Assembly (NCBI GenBank): GCA_028689015.1
Contig: JAQTXC010000010.1
Span: forward strand, 20,536 to 67,383
DNA length: 46,848 nucleotides
Source: Dechloromonas sp.
GTDB lineage: Bacteria; Pseudomonadota; Gammaproteobacteria; Burkholderiales; Rhodocyclaceae
Direction of reading: 5' to 3'
The position numbers and the translations under genes were made by a program. The first letter of the stretch is position 1; each line of letters starts with the position of its first letter. Shown piece after piece: positions 36,681 through 44,798 of this stretch. The notes beneath the pieces were generated by a model. That model did no database searches, was not told where the DNA came from, and worked only from the letters and a program-made list of their open reading frames with translations.

Positions 36681-36735
36681 AGGATCGAGAATCGAGAGGC
36701 TGGCGCTGTTAGCAAGCGCCCACCTACTCGATCCT
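36681..36735. repeat. Nested inverted repeat in the spacer between carboxylase genes
   Basis: An outer 9-bp stem (AGGATCGAG with CTCGATCCT) encloses an inner 6-bp stem (GGCGCT with AGCGCC around a 7-nt loop). It lies inside a transcript that should carry both carboxylase genes. There is no T-run. It may be an mRNA processing or stability element, or a copy of a dispersed intergenic repeat; the GATCGAG-ATCGAG tandem at its left hints at the latter. Confidence 0.55.
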
Positions 36736-36760
36736 GACAGCGCGATCCTCAATCCTAGAA

Positions 36761-38296
36761 TCACAGCGGAATATTGCCGTGCTTGCGCCACGGGTTTTCG
36801 AGTTTTTTGTCGCGCAGCATGGCCAGCGAGCGGGCAATCCGCTTGCGGGTGGCGTGCGGCATGATCACGTCGTCAATGAAGCCACGGGCGCCGGCGACGA
36901 ACGGATTGGCAAACTTGGCCTTGTACTCGGCTTCGCGCTGGGCGAGCTTTTCCGGATCGTTCTTTTCTTCGCGGAAAATGATTTCCACGGCACCTTTCGG
37001 CCCCATGACGGCAATTTCGGCCGAAGGCCAGGCCAGATTGACGTCGCCACGCAGGTGCTTGGACGACATCACGTCGTAGGCACCGCCGTAGGCCTTACGG
37101 GTAATCACGGTCACCTTCGGCACGGTGCATTCGGCGTAGGCATAAAGCAGCTTGGCACCATGCTTGATGATGCCGCCGTATTCCTGCGAGGTCCCCGGCA
37201 TAAAGCCCGGCACATCGACAAACGTAACGACCGGAATATTGAAGGCGTCGCAGAAGCGGACAAAACGGGCGGCCTTGATCGACGACTTGATGTCCAGACA
37301 ACCGGCCAGCACCAGCGGCTGGTTGGCGACAATACCGACCGGATGGCCGTCGATACGCGAGAAACCAATAATGATGTTCTTGGCGTAGTCGGCCTGCAAT
37401 TCGAAGAAATCGCTGTCATCGGAAATCTTGGCGATCAGCTCCTTCATATCGTACGGCTTGTTGGCGTTATCCGGTACCAGGGTGTCGAGCGAATAGTCCA
37501 TGCGGTCCGCCGGATCGTTGGTCGGCGTAACCGGTGGCTTCTCGCGGTTATTGGCCGGCAGGAAGTTCATGAAGCGGCGCAGCATGGAAAGGGCTTCAAC
37601 GTCGTTTTCGAAGGCCAGATCGGCCACACCGGACTTGCTGGTGTGCGTCACCGCCCCACCCAACTCTTCGGCGGTCACATCTTCGTGGGTCACGGTCTTG
37701 ACGACTTCCGGACCGGTCACAAACATGTAGGACGAATCCTTGACCATGAAGATGAAATCGGTCATCGACGGCGAGTAGACCGCACCACCGGCACAAGGGC
37801 CCATGATCATCGAAATCTGCGGCACCACACCGGAAGCCATGACATTACGCTGGAAAACATCGGCATAACCCCCAAGCGAGGCGACGCCCTCCTGAATGCG
37901 GGCACCGCCCGAGTCGTTCAAGCCGATGACCGGCGCGCCGACCTTCATGGCGTGATCCATCACCTTGCAGATTTTTTCAGCGTGCGTTTCGGACAGCGAA
38001 CCGCCAAACACCGTGAAATCCTGCGAGAAGACGAAGACCAGGCGGCCGTTGATCGTGCCGTAGCCAATCACGACGCCGTCACCTGGAATCTTCTCGGCCT
38101 GGTCCATGCCGAAATCGACGCAGCGGTGTTCCTTGAACAGATCCCACTCTTCGAAAGAGCCCGGATCAAGCAACAGTTCAATACGTTCGCGGGCAGTCAG
38201 CTTGCCTTTGGCGTGCTGGCTGTCGATGCGCTTCTGCCCCCCGCCGAGGCGGGCCGCTTCACGCTTTACTTCCAGCTGGCGAATAATGTCATGCAT
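36761..38296 (-). CDS. pccB: Propionyl-CoA carboxylase beta subunit (carboxyltransferase)
   Basis: This 511-residue carboxyltransferase has two crotonase-like halves. The N-terminal half includes [21 protein letters not shown] and the oxyanion-hole region [17 protein letters not shown]. The C-terminal half includes [21 protein letters not shown] and [20 protein letters not shown]. These are standard for PccB/MmdA-type enzymes that carboxylate propionyl-CoA to (S)-methylmalonyl-CoA with the alpha subunit. Length matches the family. It lies 35 nt after meaB on the same strand. A decarboxylase role is unlikely because no membrane subunits are nearby. Confidence 0.94.
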   Translation of the reverse strand: MHDIIRQLEVKREAARLGGGQKRIDSQHAKGKLTARERIELLLDPGSFEEWDLFKEHRCVDFGMDQAEKIPGDGVVIGYGTINGRLVFVFSQDFTVFGGSLSETHAEKICKVMDHAMKVGAPVIGLNDSGGARIQEGVASLGGYADVFQRNVMASGVVPQISMIMGPCAGGAVYSPSMTDFIFMVKDSSYMFVTGPEVVKTVTHEDVTAEELGGAVTHTSKSGVADLAFENDVEALSMLRRFMNFLPANNREKPPVTPTNDPADRMDYSLDTLVPDNANKPYDMKELIAKISDDSDFFELQADYAKNIIIGFSRIDGHPVGIVANQPLVLAGCLDIKSSIKAARFVRFCDAFNIPVVTFVDVPGFMPGTSQEYGGIIKHGAKLLYAYAECTVPKVTVITRKAYGGAYDVMSSKHLRGDVNLAWPSAEIAVMGPKGAVEIIFREEKNDPEKLAQREAEYKAKFANPFVAGARGFIDDVIMPHATRKRIARSLAMLRDKKLENPWRKHGNIPL

Positions 38297-38331
38297 AAAA
38301 AACTCCCTAAGTGGATCGGGTAATTCAAAAA

Positions 38332-39342
38332 TCAGTGTTTCAGCGCATCGAGCAAGGCATAGGCGGCAGTCGCCGGCGTCGTTTGCCCCGCTTCAACAGA
38401 TTGGATCAGCGATGGCAGACTGGCCTGCACACGCGGGTGATGACGGAAATGCTGGCGCAAGCCGGAATCGATCAGTTGCCACATCCAGCTCAAAGCCTGA
38501 TGCTGGCGCTTGGCAGCGAACTCGCCGGTCGGTTTCAAAGCCGCCTGGTATTTTTCGATCTCGGCCCAGAACTCGACAATGCCCTGCTTGTGCAAGGCCG
38601 ACAGCGCAATCACTGGCGGAGACCAATTGGGCGAGGCCGGGCGCAGCATGTGCAGCGCGTTACGCCACTGGGCACGTACGACAGCAGTCGCCTGCTTGTC
38701 GATATCGGCCTTGTTGATGACCACCATGTCGGCAATCTCGACGATACCTTTCTTGATCGCCTGCAAGTCGTCACCGGCATTCGGCAACTGCAGCAGGCAA
38801 AACAGATCGACCATGCCAGCCACCGTTGTTTCAGACTGGCCAACACCAACAGTTTCGATGATGATCACATCGTAGCCGGCCGCCTCGCACAGGAGCATCG
38901 CTTCCCGCGACTTCTCTGCAACGCCGCCAAGCGAACCGGACGACGGACTCGGGCGGATGAAGGCTTCCTCTCGCTGGCTCAGCAACTCCATGCGCGTCTT
39001 GTCACCGAGGATGGAACCCCCACTCACGGTCGACGACGGATCGACCGCCAAAACCGCCAGCTTTTTCCCCTGCTCAATCAGCCAGACACCCAGCGCCTCG
39101 ATGAAAGTCGACTTGCCGGCGCCGGGCACACCAGAGATGCCGATGCGAATCGCCTTGCCAGTGCTCGGCAACAACGCGTTCAACACCTGTTGCGCGCGCT
39201 GCTGGTGATCGCCACGGGTCGACTCGATCAGCGTGATCGCCTTGGCCAGCGAACGCCGCTGGCCGGCCAGCACGCCGTCGACCAGCACCTGGTCGGCAGT
39301 GGACAGGAGATCGGCTCGCACGGGCGCCTCGTCCAGTTTCAT
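38332..39342 (-). CDS. meaB: Methylmalonyl-CoA mutase-associated GTPase MeaB
   Basis: This 336-residue G3E-type GTPase protects and reloads adenosylcobalamin in methylmalonyl-CoA mutase. The P-loop is [12 protein letters not shown], the switch region is [19 protein letters not shown], the G3-like element reads [10 protein letters not shown] and the base-recognition motif is VINKADID (NKxD). The C-terminal dimerisation helix region is present. Start ATG is 6 nt downstream of the mutase stop, giving tight coupling. Older annotations call this family ArgK, but the mutase neighbour supports MeaB. Confidence 0.95.
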   Translation of the reverse strand: MKLDEAPVRADLLSTADQVLVDGVLAGQRRSLAKAITLIESTRGDHQQRAQQVLNALLPSTGKAIRIGISGVPGAGKSTFIEALGVWLIEQGKKLAVLAVDPSSTVSGGSILGDKTRMELLSQREEAFIRPSPSSGSLGGVAEKSREAMLLCEAAGYDVIIIETVGVGQSETTVAGMVDLFCLLQLPNAGDDLQAIKKGIVEIADMVVINKADIDKQATAVVRAQWRNALHMLRPASPNWSPPVIALSALHKQGIVEFWAEIEKYQAALKPTGEFAAKRQHQALSWMWQLIDSGLRQHFRHHPRVQASLPSLIQSVEAGQTTPATAAYALLDALKH

Positions 39343-39348
39343 CCGGGC

Positions 39349-41499
39349 TTAGCCGCGGGCCTTGCGGATTTCTTCCAGCACCTTGACAGCGGAATCTTCG
39401 ATCCGGGTTCCCGGGCCGAAAACCGCCTTGGCGCCGGCATTGAACAGATAATCGTAATCCTGCGCCGGAATCACGCCACCGGCGAAAACGATGATGTCGT
39501 CACCGCCCTGGTCCTTCAGCGCCTGCACCAGTTGCGGCAGCAAGGTCTTGTGGCCGGCCGCCAGCGACGACACACCGACGGCGTGAACATCGTTTTCGAT
39601 GGCCTGACGAGCAGCTTCTTCCGGCGTCTGGAACAAGGGGCCCATGTCGATATCGAAGCCGAGGTCGGCGTAGGCAGTAGCAACAACCTTGGCACCACGG
39701 TCATGACCATCCTGACCGAGCTTGGCGATCATGATGCGCGGGCGACGGCCTTCTTCTTCGGCGAACTTGGCGACATCGGCCTTGATCTGTTCCCAGCTTT
39801 CCATACCTTCGACAACGCCACCGTAAACACCGGAAATGGTCTGGTTGTTGGCGCGGAAACGACCGAAGACCTTTTCCAGCGCATCCGACACTTCGCCGAC
39901 CGTGGCGCGCAGGCGGATGGCCTTGACGGTCAGGTCGAGCAGATTGCCTTCGCCGGTTTCGGCAGCTTTGGTTAACGCCTCCAGCGCGGCGTTGACCGCA
40001 GCACTGTCGCGCGTCGCGCGGATCTGCTTGAGGCGGGCAATCTGCGAATCACGAACGGCATGGTTGTCGATATCGAGGATGTCGATCGCGTCTTCCTTGG
40101 CCAGCTTGTACTTATTAACGCCAACGATGACGTCCTTGCCGGAGTCGATCCGCGCCTGCTTGTCGGCCGCACAGGTCTCGACCTGCATCTTCGCCCAGCC
40201 GGATTCGACGGCCTTGGTCATGCCACCCATGGCTTCGATTTCTTCGATGATGCCCCAGGCCTTGTCGGCCATGTCCTGGGTCAGCTTTTCCATCATGTAG
40301 GAACCGGCCCACGGATCAACGACATTGGTGATGTGGGTTTCTTCCTGGATGATCAACTGCGTGTTGCGGGCGATGCGCGACGAAAACTCGGTCGGCAGCG
40401 CGATCGCTTCGTCGAGCGCGTTGGTGTGCAGCGACTGGGTGCCACCGAAGACGGCGGCCATCGCTTCGATGGTGGTCCGGACGACGTTGTTGTACGGGTC
40501 CTGTTCGGTCAGCGACCAGCCGGAAGTCTGCGAGTGCGTGCGCAGCATCATCGACTTCGGGCTCTTGGCCTCGAACTGGGTCATGATGCGGTGCCACAGC
40601 AGGCGCGCGGCGCGCATCTTGGCGATTTCCAGGTAGAAGTTCATGCCGACGGCCCAGAAGAAGGACAGACGGCCGGCAAAGGTGTCGACATCCATGCCGG
40701 AAGCGATGCCGGTGCGCACGTATTCCATGCCGTCGGCCAGCGTGAAGGCCAGCTCGATCGCCTGGTTGGCGCCGGCTTCCTGGATGTGATAGCCGGAAAT
40801 CGAGATCGAGTTGAACTTCGGCATGTGCTGCGCCGTGTAACCGAAGATATCGGCGATGATCTTCATCGACGGCTTGGGCGGATAGATGTAGGTGTTCCGC
40901 ACCATGAATTCTTTGAGGATGTCGTTCTGGATAGTGCCAGACAATTTTTCCTGGGAGACACCCTGCTCTTCGGCGGCGACGATGTAGCCGGCGAGAATGG
41001 GCAGCACGGCACCGTTCATCGTCATCGACACCGAGACCTTGTCGAGCGGAATGCTGTCGAACAGGATCTTCATGTCCTCGACCGAATCGATCGCCACGCC
41101 AGCCTTGCCGACGTCGCCCGTAACGCGGGCATTGTCGGAGTCATAGCCACGGTGTGTCGCCAAGTCGAAAGCCACGGAAACCCCCTGGCCGCCGGCGGCA
41201 AGCGCCTTGCGGTAAAAGGCATTGGAAGCTTCAGCAGTCGAGAAGCCGGCGTACTGGCGGATCGTCCACGGCTTGACCGCGTACATTGTCGGCTGCGGAC
41301 CACGCAGGTAGGGCGCGACACCCGGTAGGGTGTCAGCAAATTGAAGATCTGCGACATCTTTTCGGGTGTAAAGGGCCTTGACGGCCAGCCCTTCAGGCGT
41401 CGTCCAAACCAGGTTATTGACATCACCGCCCGGCGACTGCTTGGCCGCAGCCTTTTCCCAAACATCCAGGTTATTGGAATCAAAGAACTTTTCTGACAT
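39349..41499 (-). CDS. scpA: Adenosylcobalamin-dependent methylmalonyl-CoA mutase
   Basis: This 716-residue single-chain mutase interconverts (R)-methylmalonyl-CoA and succinyl-CoA. The N-terminal TIM barrel shows [18 protein letters not shown] and [17 protein letters not shown]. The C-terminal B12 domain has the base-off motif in [10 protein letters not shown] (DxHxxG), followed by [11 protein letters not shown]. Both catalytic and cobalamin domains are in one chain, as in the E. coli Sbm/ScpA and Propionibacterium MutB type; no small non-catalytic subunit is seen. It is first gene of the operon with meaB, pccB and pccA, and divergent from a GntR regulator. No methylmalonyl-CoA epimerase gene is in the window. 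Confidence 0.96.
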   Translation of the reverse strand: MSEKFFDSNNLDVWEKAAAKQSPGGDVNNLVWTTPEGLAVKALYTRKDVADLQFADTLPGVAPYLRGPQPTMYAVKPWTIRQYAGFSTAEASNAFYRKALAAGGQGVSVAFDLATHRGYDSDNARVTGDVGKAGVAIDSVEDMKILFDSIPLDKVSVSMTMNGAVLPILAGYIVAAEEQGVSQEKLSGTIQNDILKEFMVRNTYIYPPKPSMKIIADIFGYTAQHMPKFNSISISGYHIQEAGANQAIELAFTLADGMEYVRTGIASGMDVDTFAGRLSFFWAVGMNFYLEIAKMRAARLLWHRIMTQFEAKSPKSMMLRTHSQTSGWSLTEQDPYNNVVRTTIEAMAAVFGGTQSLHTNALDEAIALPTEFSSRIARNTQLIIQEETHITNVVDPWAGSYMMEKLTQDMADKAWGIIEEIEAMGGMTKAVESGWAKMQVETCAADKQARIDSGKDVIVGVNKYKLAKEDAIDILDIDNHAVRDSQIARLKQIRATRDSAAVNAALEALTKAAETGEGNLLDLTVKAIRLRATVGEVSDALEKVFGRFRANNQTISGVYGGVVEGMESWEQIKADVAKFAEEEGRRPRIMIAKLGQDGHDRGAKVVATAYADLGFDIDMGPLFQTPEEAARQAIENDVHAVGVSSLAAGHKTLLPQLVQALKDQGGDDIIVFAGGVIPAQDYDYLFNAGAKAVFGPGTRIEDSAVKVLEEIRKARG

Positions 41500-41541
41500 G
41501 AGACACCCCTCGCCGATTCGATTTTTTCAGGCCGATGATGC

Positions 41542-41556
41542 AGAATTCAAAATTCT
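41542..41556. promoter_or_regulatory. Inverted repeat upstream of the mutase gene
   Basis: AGAATT-CAA-AATTCT is a perfect 6-bp inverted repeat with a 3-nt centre, 43 bp before the mutase start in the divergent intergenic region. It could be a second regulator half-site. Confidence 0.4.
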
Positions 41557-41573
41557 ACGCGTTTGAGCCTTGC

Positions 41574-41602
41574 TTGACATACCTAGCCCCACATAATACT
41601 GT
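41574..41602 (+). promoter_or_regulatory. Candidate sigma-70 promoter for the GntR gene
   Basis: TTGACA (41574-41579) and TACTGT (41597-41602) are 17 bp apart, a perfect -35 and fair -10. The palindrome at 41603-41618 begins immediately after the -10, where a bound regulator would block transcription. Confidence 0.6.
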
Positions 41603-41618
41603 ATCCATAATTATGGAT
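41603..41618. promoter_or_regulatory. 16-bp palindromic operator, likely GntR site
   Basis: ATCCATAATTATGGAT is a perfect palindrome in the 163-bp gap between the mutase operon and the divergent GntR gene. Its placement at the expected start of transcription fits autorepression, and co-control of the mutase operon is plausible. Binding is inferred. Confidence 0.6.
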
Positions 41619-41662
41619 GCAAGCCAAGCTGCTTATCCGCTCACCCTACCAACGATCGAGAC

Positions 41663-42328
41663 ATGAACCGTATTGCCCCGACTGCGCTCTACCAGGAAGT
41701 TGCCGAGCGTCTGCGCCAACGCATCTTTGCCCACGAACTTCAGCCCGGCAACTGGATCGATGAGCAAAAATTAGCCGAGCAGTACGGCATTTCACGTACC
41801 CCGCTACGGGAAGCATTGAAGGTTTTAGCCTCGGAAGGGCTGGTTGAACTGAAGCCGCGTCGCGGCTGCTATGTCACAGAGATTTCACGCCAGGATCTGG
41901 ACGATATTTTCCCGTTGATGGCCATGCTCGAAGGTCGCTGTGCCGCAGAAGCTGTGGAACGGGCTCGCCCAACCGATATTGCCGAACTGAAGAAAACTCA
42001 CGACACACTGGAAGCAGCGGCTCGCGAAGGACGAATTGATGGTTTTTTCGAGGCGAACCAGGAATTCCACAAAAAAATCCAGGAGCTATCGGGTAACCGC
42101 TGGTTACTCTCAGTGATACAAGACCTGCGCAAGGTTCTCAAACTATCTCGCCTGCACTCCCTATCACTTGAAGGTCGCCTGCAGCAGTCACTCGATGAAC
42201 ACCGCCTGATCATGGCCGCGCTCGAGGCGCGCAACACACAAGAAGCCGAACGCCTGATGCACGACCACCTGCTCTCTGGTCGCGAAGCCTTGGTTAAAAT
42301 GGACCAGAAAGCCGCCAAAGCCGCTTGA
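41663..42328 (+). CDS. GntR family transcriptional regulator, FadR/FCD subfamily
   Basis: This 221-residue regulator has an N-terminal winged helix (LYQEVAERLRQRIF and EQYGISRTPLREALKVLASEGLVELKPRRGCYV, a textbook GntR HTH). The all-helical FCD ligand domain (about residues 80-215) includes MLEGRCAAEAVERA and FHKKIQELSGNRWL with conserved His/Asp-type metal positions (EFH and DEHRLIMAAL). It is divergent from the propionyl-CoA/methylmalonyl-CoA operon and probably controls it and itself. The effector, perhaps a propionate-derived metabolite or metal-bound carboxylate, is not deducible. Start ATG 41663 gives the full HTH. Confidence 0.9.
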   Translation: MNRIAPTALYQEVAERLRQRIFAHELQPGNWIDEQKLAEQYGISRTPLREALKVLASEGLVELKPRRGCYVTEISRQDLDDIFPLMAMLEGRCAAEAVERARPTDIAELKKTHDTLEAAAREGRIDGFFEANQEFHKKIQELSGNRWLLSVIQDLRKVLKLSRLHSLSLEGRLQQSLDEHRLIMAALEARNTQEAERLMHDHLLSGREALVKMDQKAAKAA

Positions 42329-42414
42329 GTTTTCTCTCAGGCGGAATGGCGCATTCATCTCCGAAACGGGGATCGCTCAAGCAGAACACCCTGTGTCCTA
42401 CTTGAACACAATAC

Positions 42415-42615
42415 TCAAAGTGCGGCGATCACCACTGTCTGGACATTCATCAACTGATCAAAGAGAACCGCACGCGCATCTTCCAGATCATTGGCATACT
42501 TAACCCGAATCAGCTCGTAGGTGCCATCTCGATAGCGCACCGCAGCGGTATAAATAGGTCGATCATCACGCCTCTCCGGAGAAGTTGGCGGCTGTTTTTT
42601 TCTACCACGCGACAT
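42415..42615 (-). CDS. Orphan 66-residue protein, paralogue of 27285-27485
   Basis: The protein starts MSRGRKKQPPTSPERR, a strongly basic Pro/Arg-rich tail, then RPIYTAAVRYRDGTYELIRV and ANDLEDARAVLF. This aligns residue for residue with the core of the 27285 protein and has exactly the same length. The shared pattern supports ATG 42615, although the frame is open further upstream. An AATGGGGAA purine stretch lies in front of the start. Immediately upstream is a 15-bp palindrome. Function unknown; the two share no neighbourhood, so they are probably independently regulated copies. Local base composition is more AT-rich than at 27285. Confidence 0.75.
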   Translation of the reverse strand: MSRGRKKQPPTSPERRDDRPIYTAAVRYRDGTYELIRVKYANDLEDARAVLFDQLMNVQTVVIAAL

Positions 42616-42639
42616 GTTATTTCCCCATTTGCATAAAAT

Positions 42640-42654
42640 TACAATGTCATTGTA
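42640..42654. promoter_or_regulatory. 15-bp palindrome upstream of the 66-residue gene
   Basis: TACAATG-T-CATTGTA is a perfect inverted repeat about 25 bp before the start at 42615, within AT-rich DNA. It is in the right place for an operator or promoter element. Confidence 0.45.
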
Positions 42655-42740
42655 TTGAACTTTATCAAAATGCGAAATACGACAAACGGCGTAGAGGAGC
42701 TTTCTTCGACGACTGAAAAACTGAACGAACGCCAGAAAGC

Positions 42741-42767
42741 AAAAAGCCCCAAGCAAAGATTGGGGCT
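42741..42767 (-). terminator. Terminator of the tRNA-Lys transcript
   Basis: On the minus strand AGCCCCAA and TTGGGGCT pair in an 8-bp stem with a 7-nt loop, followed by a run of T residues. It lies 22 nt beyond the 3' end of the tRNA. Confidence 0.85.
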
Positions 42768-42788
42768 AGGAACTTAATAGATAGTATT

Positions 42789-42864
42789 TGGTGGGGCGTC
42801 ACAGATTCGAACTGTGGACCTACGGATTAAGAGTCCGCTGCTCTACCAACTGAGCTAACGCCCC
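42789..42864 (-). tRNA. tRNA-Lys (anticodon CUU)
   Basis: The 76-nt minus-strand sequence folds as a complete cloverleaf. The acceptor GGGGCGT pairs with ACGCCCC, the D arm is GCTC...GAGC, and the anticodon stem encloses the 7-nt loop CTCTTAA with CTT at positions 34-36. The T arm is CACAG-TTCGAAT-CTGTG, followed by discriminator A and an encoded CCA. It reads AAG lysine codons. A hairpin terminator follows at 42741-42767. Confidence 0.95.
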
Positions 42865-42878
42865 CGTTCCCATAAGAT

Positions 42879-42923
42879 TGGTGGGTCGGCCGAGATTCGA
42901 ACTCGGGACCAACGAATTAAAAG
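42879..42923 (-). pseudogene. 3' half of tRNA-Lys (UUU type), probable attachment-site remnant
   Basis: On the minus strand this 45-nt piece begins in the anticodon loop (CTTTTAA) and continues through a variable region, a perfect T arm (CCGAG-TTCGAAT-CTCGG), the acceptor 3' strand CCGACCC, discriminator and CCA. The matching 5' half (acceptor GGGTCGG, D arm) is absent; unrelated DNA begins at the anticodon loop. It lies 14 nt upstream of the intact tRNA-Lys(CUU) on the same strand, as if the two were once tandem genes. Loss of exactly the 5' half at the anticodon is the usual footprint of integration into a tRNA gene. Confidence 0.8.
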
Positions 42924-42946
42924 TTAACTGAACGGCTAACTTTTAA
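42917..42946. repeat. 10-bp inverted repeat at the tRNA break point
   Basis: TTAAAAGTTA (42917-42926) and TAACTTTTAA (42937-42946) are perfect inverted arms with a 10-nt spacer. One arm overlaps the anticodon-loop end of the tRNA fragment. Symmetric arms around a crossover in the anticodon loop are known for tyrosine-recombinase attachment sites, so this may be the core-site dyad. It could also act as a weak hairpin. Confidence 0.55.
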
Positions 42947-43083
42947 AGCCACCCCTCGAAAGGAAGACCAGCATTATCAAGGCTTAGGGGCGCTTCGTCA
43001 ACGGGTCTTAGTGAAAAATCGTCGACCAGATGTGCACCAGACAAGTTGCATGAACCGGAGAAGGACCGGAGCGGGCCGGACAT

Positions 43084-43569
43084 TCAGCGCCATAGTTGCA
43101 TCCGATGCTGGCACTCAGCATGGGGCAATCGGGCGCCCCGGCGCAACATTTCTTCTAGAGCATGTGCTGCGCGTGTCGATGTTATGACGGTATGTGCGAC
43201 GAGTTGATCGAGAAGCCATAGAACACCAAACACTTCGATTCCGTCTTTGGCGGCCTGCTTACGCAGGCGACCATCACCAGTCAGCAACGGGTAGCCCGTG
43301 TTTTGGGCAAGGTAGTAGCAAGAGACATCAGCCAGAGAGCTGTTTCTATGCAGGGCGGACAATGTAAGTAGCTTGGTGACCGCCTGTTCATCTAATCCCT
43401 CAACAACCAAGCCCATCGCCAGAAGATGGGCTTGCGGCAAGTCCTTCAGCTCATCGAAAACAAAGTCAGTGCAGCAAAGCGAGAACGGAAGCCTGAACAT
43501 CTCATCCAGCAAACCAGCATTGCGGATGTCGATCCAGATGTTGGTGTCGCTGATGTAGATCGTTTTCAT
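43084..43569 (-). CDS. PIN-domain protein, probable toxin nuclease
   Basis: This 161-residue protein has the PIN acidic tetrad in order: D8 in YISDTNIWID, E40 in FVFDEL, D81 in SLADVSCYY and D99 in LLTGDGRLR. The spacing and the TGDxxLRxxA context fit PIN-family ribonucleases of type II toxin-antitoxin systems. It overlaps the upstream XRE-ImmA gene by 4 bp (ATGA), so the two are translated together. Makarova and colleagues predicted pairs of an Xre-COG2856 protein with PIN-type toxins, which this matches. The RNA target is unknown. It lies in the island-like region beside the tRNA fragment. Confidence 0.82.
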   Translation of the reverse strand: MKTIYISDTNIWIDIRNAGLLDEMFRLPFSLCCTDFVFDELKDLPQAHLLAMGLVVEGLDEQAVTKLLTLSALHRNSSLADVSCYYLAQNTGYPLLTGDGRLRKQAAKDGIEVFGVLWLLDQLVAHTVITSTRAAHALEEMLRRGARLPHAECQHRMQLWR

Positions 43570-44624
43570 GCGGCCACCAACACCTCATTGAGAGAGGTGT
43601 CGAGGACGCTGATCGGCTTTTGCAAGAACTCGGCTGCCCTGGACTTGCTGAACAAGTCTTCCGCCAGCCCCCAGAAAACAAGGGACTCGAAGCGCTGAGG
43701 CTTCTCAGCAGGGAGTTGGCCCGGCTCAGTTTTGTGCCAGCCGTTCATCCGAAACTGAATCGAGCTGGAACGATGGCCAGCGTCACTGAGCAGGTCCAGG
43801 TCTTTTAGACGATGCAGTACGGCTTGCATCGACAAGCCGTAGTGTTGCTTGGCAATCTGGAGTTCCCGGGGATGGACACGCGAGCGTTGATGACCACCAA
43901 AATCGGTGGTGACAGCTGACGCCGGGTACAGGAAGGAACCGGCGAAGCGGTGGCAACAGCGCTCAGTGTCACGTTCGCTCATTTCGGCGGGAAACTTCAT
44001 GACCCAATGCCCCAACTCATGTGCTGCGGTAAAGCGCATGCGCTCCCCAGCCTTCGCGGCATTCAGAACGATCAGTACATGCTCGCCGTCGCGCGTCGAG
44101 GCACAGGCGCCATCAAAATCTGCCGGGCCATCCAGCAAAGCGACCTTGATCCCTTGCTCTTCCAGCAGTTCGGTCAGATTCGCGATCGGCGCCTCGCCAA
44201 TCATCCATTGCTTGCGCAGTTCTAGTGCAGCAGCTTCTGCTTCGGCAAAAGACGAGACGAGAAACTGTTGAGCGGGCGCCTTGGCAGCGCGAATATCTGC
44301 CGCGTCAAAGCAGTTTTCCAGCGCGATGTAGCGTTCCAGATGTTCGGTAATCCGTTCGGTAACCTGCTCAAGCTGACGCTTCGGCATTTTGGCCAGCTTG
44401 CGAAACTCCAGCGGTGCGAGTTCAACTTGCTCAGACCGGAAAAAGTACTCGGGACTTACACCAAGGATGCGCGCCAACTGCAACAGGCGAGCAGAGTTAG
44501 GGGTGCTTTCACCCTTCTCGAACTTGCTGAGCGCCTGCTTTGAGATATCGCCCAAGCCTTGAGCAACAAACTCAAGCGTCAGGCCTTTGAGTACCCTCGC
44601 CCGTCGAATGCGATCATGTAGCAT
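43566..44624 (-). CDS. XRE regulator fused to ImmA/IrrE metallopeptidase
   Basis: This 352-residue protein has an N-terminal XRE helix-turn-helix (residues ~4-60: GLTLEFVAQGLGDISKQALSKFEKG). A middle helical region and an ImmA/IrrE-type zinc peptidase domain follow, with HELGH at residues 202-206 and downstream acidic residues in ERCCHRFAGSFLYP. In phage and ICE systems such proteins cleave their own repressor or act as antitoxin/regulator. It is the upstream partner of a PIN gene and probably its antitoxin and autorepressor; the inverted repeat just before the start is a fitting operator. The motif is intact, so protease activity is plausible. It could alternatively be a stress-induced derepressor. 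Confidence 0.85.
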   Translation of the reverse strand: MLHDRIRRARVLKGLTLEFVAQGLGDISKQALSKFEKGESTPNSARLLQLARILGVSPEYFFRSEQVELAPLEFRKLAKMPKRQLEQVTERITEHLERYIALENCFDAADIRAAKAPAQQFLVSSFAEAEAAALELRKQWMIGEAPIANLTELLEEQGIKVALLDGPADFDGACASTRDGEHVLIVLNAAKAGERMRFTAAHELGHWVMKFPAEMSERDTERCCHRFAGSFLYPASAVTTDFGGHQRSRVHPRELQIAKQHYGLSMQAVLHRLKDLDLLSDAGHRSSSIQFRMNGWHKTEPGQLPAEKPQRFESLVFWGLAEDLFSKSRAAEFLQKPISVLDTSLNEVLVAA

Positions 44625-44638
44625 GACTCATCCTCCTT

Positions 44639-44676
44639 GGTTGACAAACCTATAGATTATATATGATTTGTCAACC
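44639..44676. promoter_or_regulatory. Inverted-repeat operator/promoter of the XRE-PIN pair
   Basis: GGTTGACAAA (44639-44648) and TTTGTCAACC (44667-44676) are perfect 10-bp inverted arms around an AT-rich 18-bp centre, 15 bp before the XRE start at 44624. Each arm contains a TTGACA. XRE dimers typically bind such sites; autoregulation is inferred. Confidence 0.65.
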
Positions 44677-44798
44677 ATTTTGGATTCAAGTTTCATTGTC
44701 GGGCGATTGTGCTGTAAGTCCGTCATCCTCTGCCAACAAGCCTTTCAGGTCAGAGCCGGTCCCGGAAATTCGGACAGTTGGATAAGTGATAGCCTTGC

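Noticed and set aside
34948..41328. Very long open frames on the plus strand across the carboxylase, MeaB and mutase genes (up to ~570 codons)
   Set aside because: They are antisense shadows of strongly conserved genes, caused by GC-rich codon bias; their translations show no domain and they lack start context.
42960..43083. The missing 5' half of the second tRNA-Lys or an integrase gene beside the fragment
   Set aside because: No GGGTCGG acceptor strand or D arm was found near the fragment, and no recombinase-like frame lies between it and the PIN gene.
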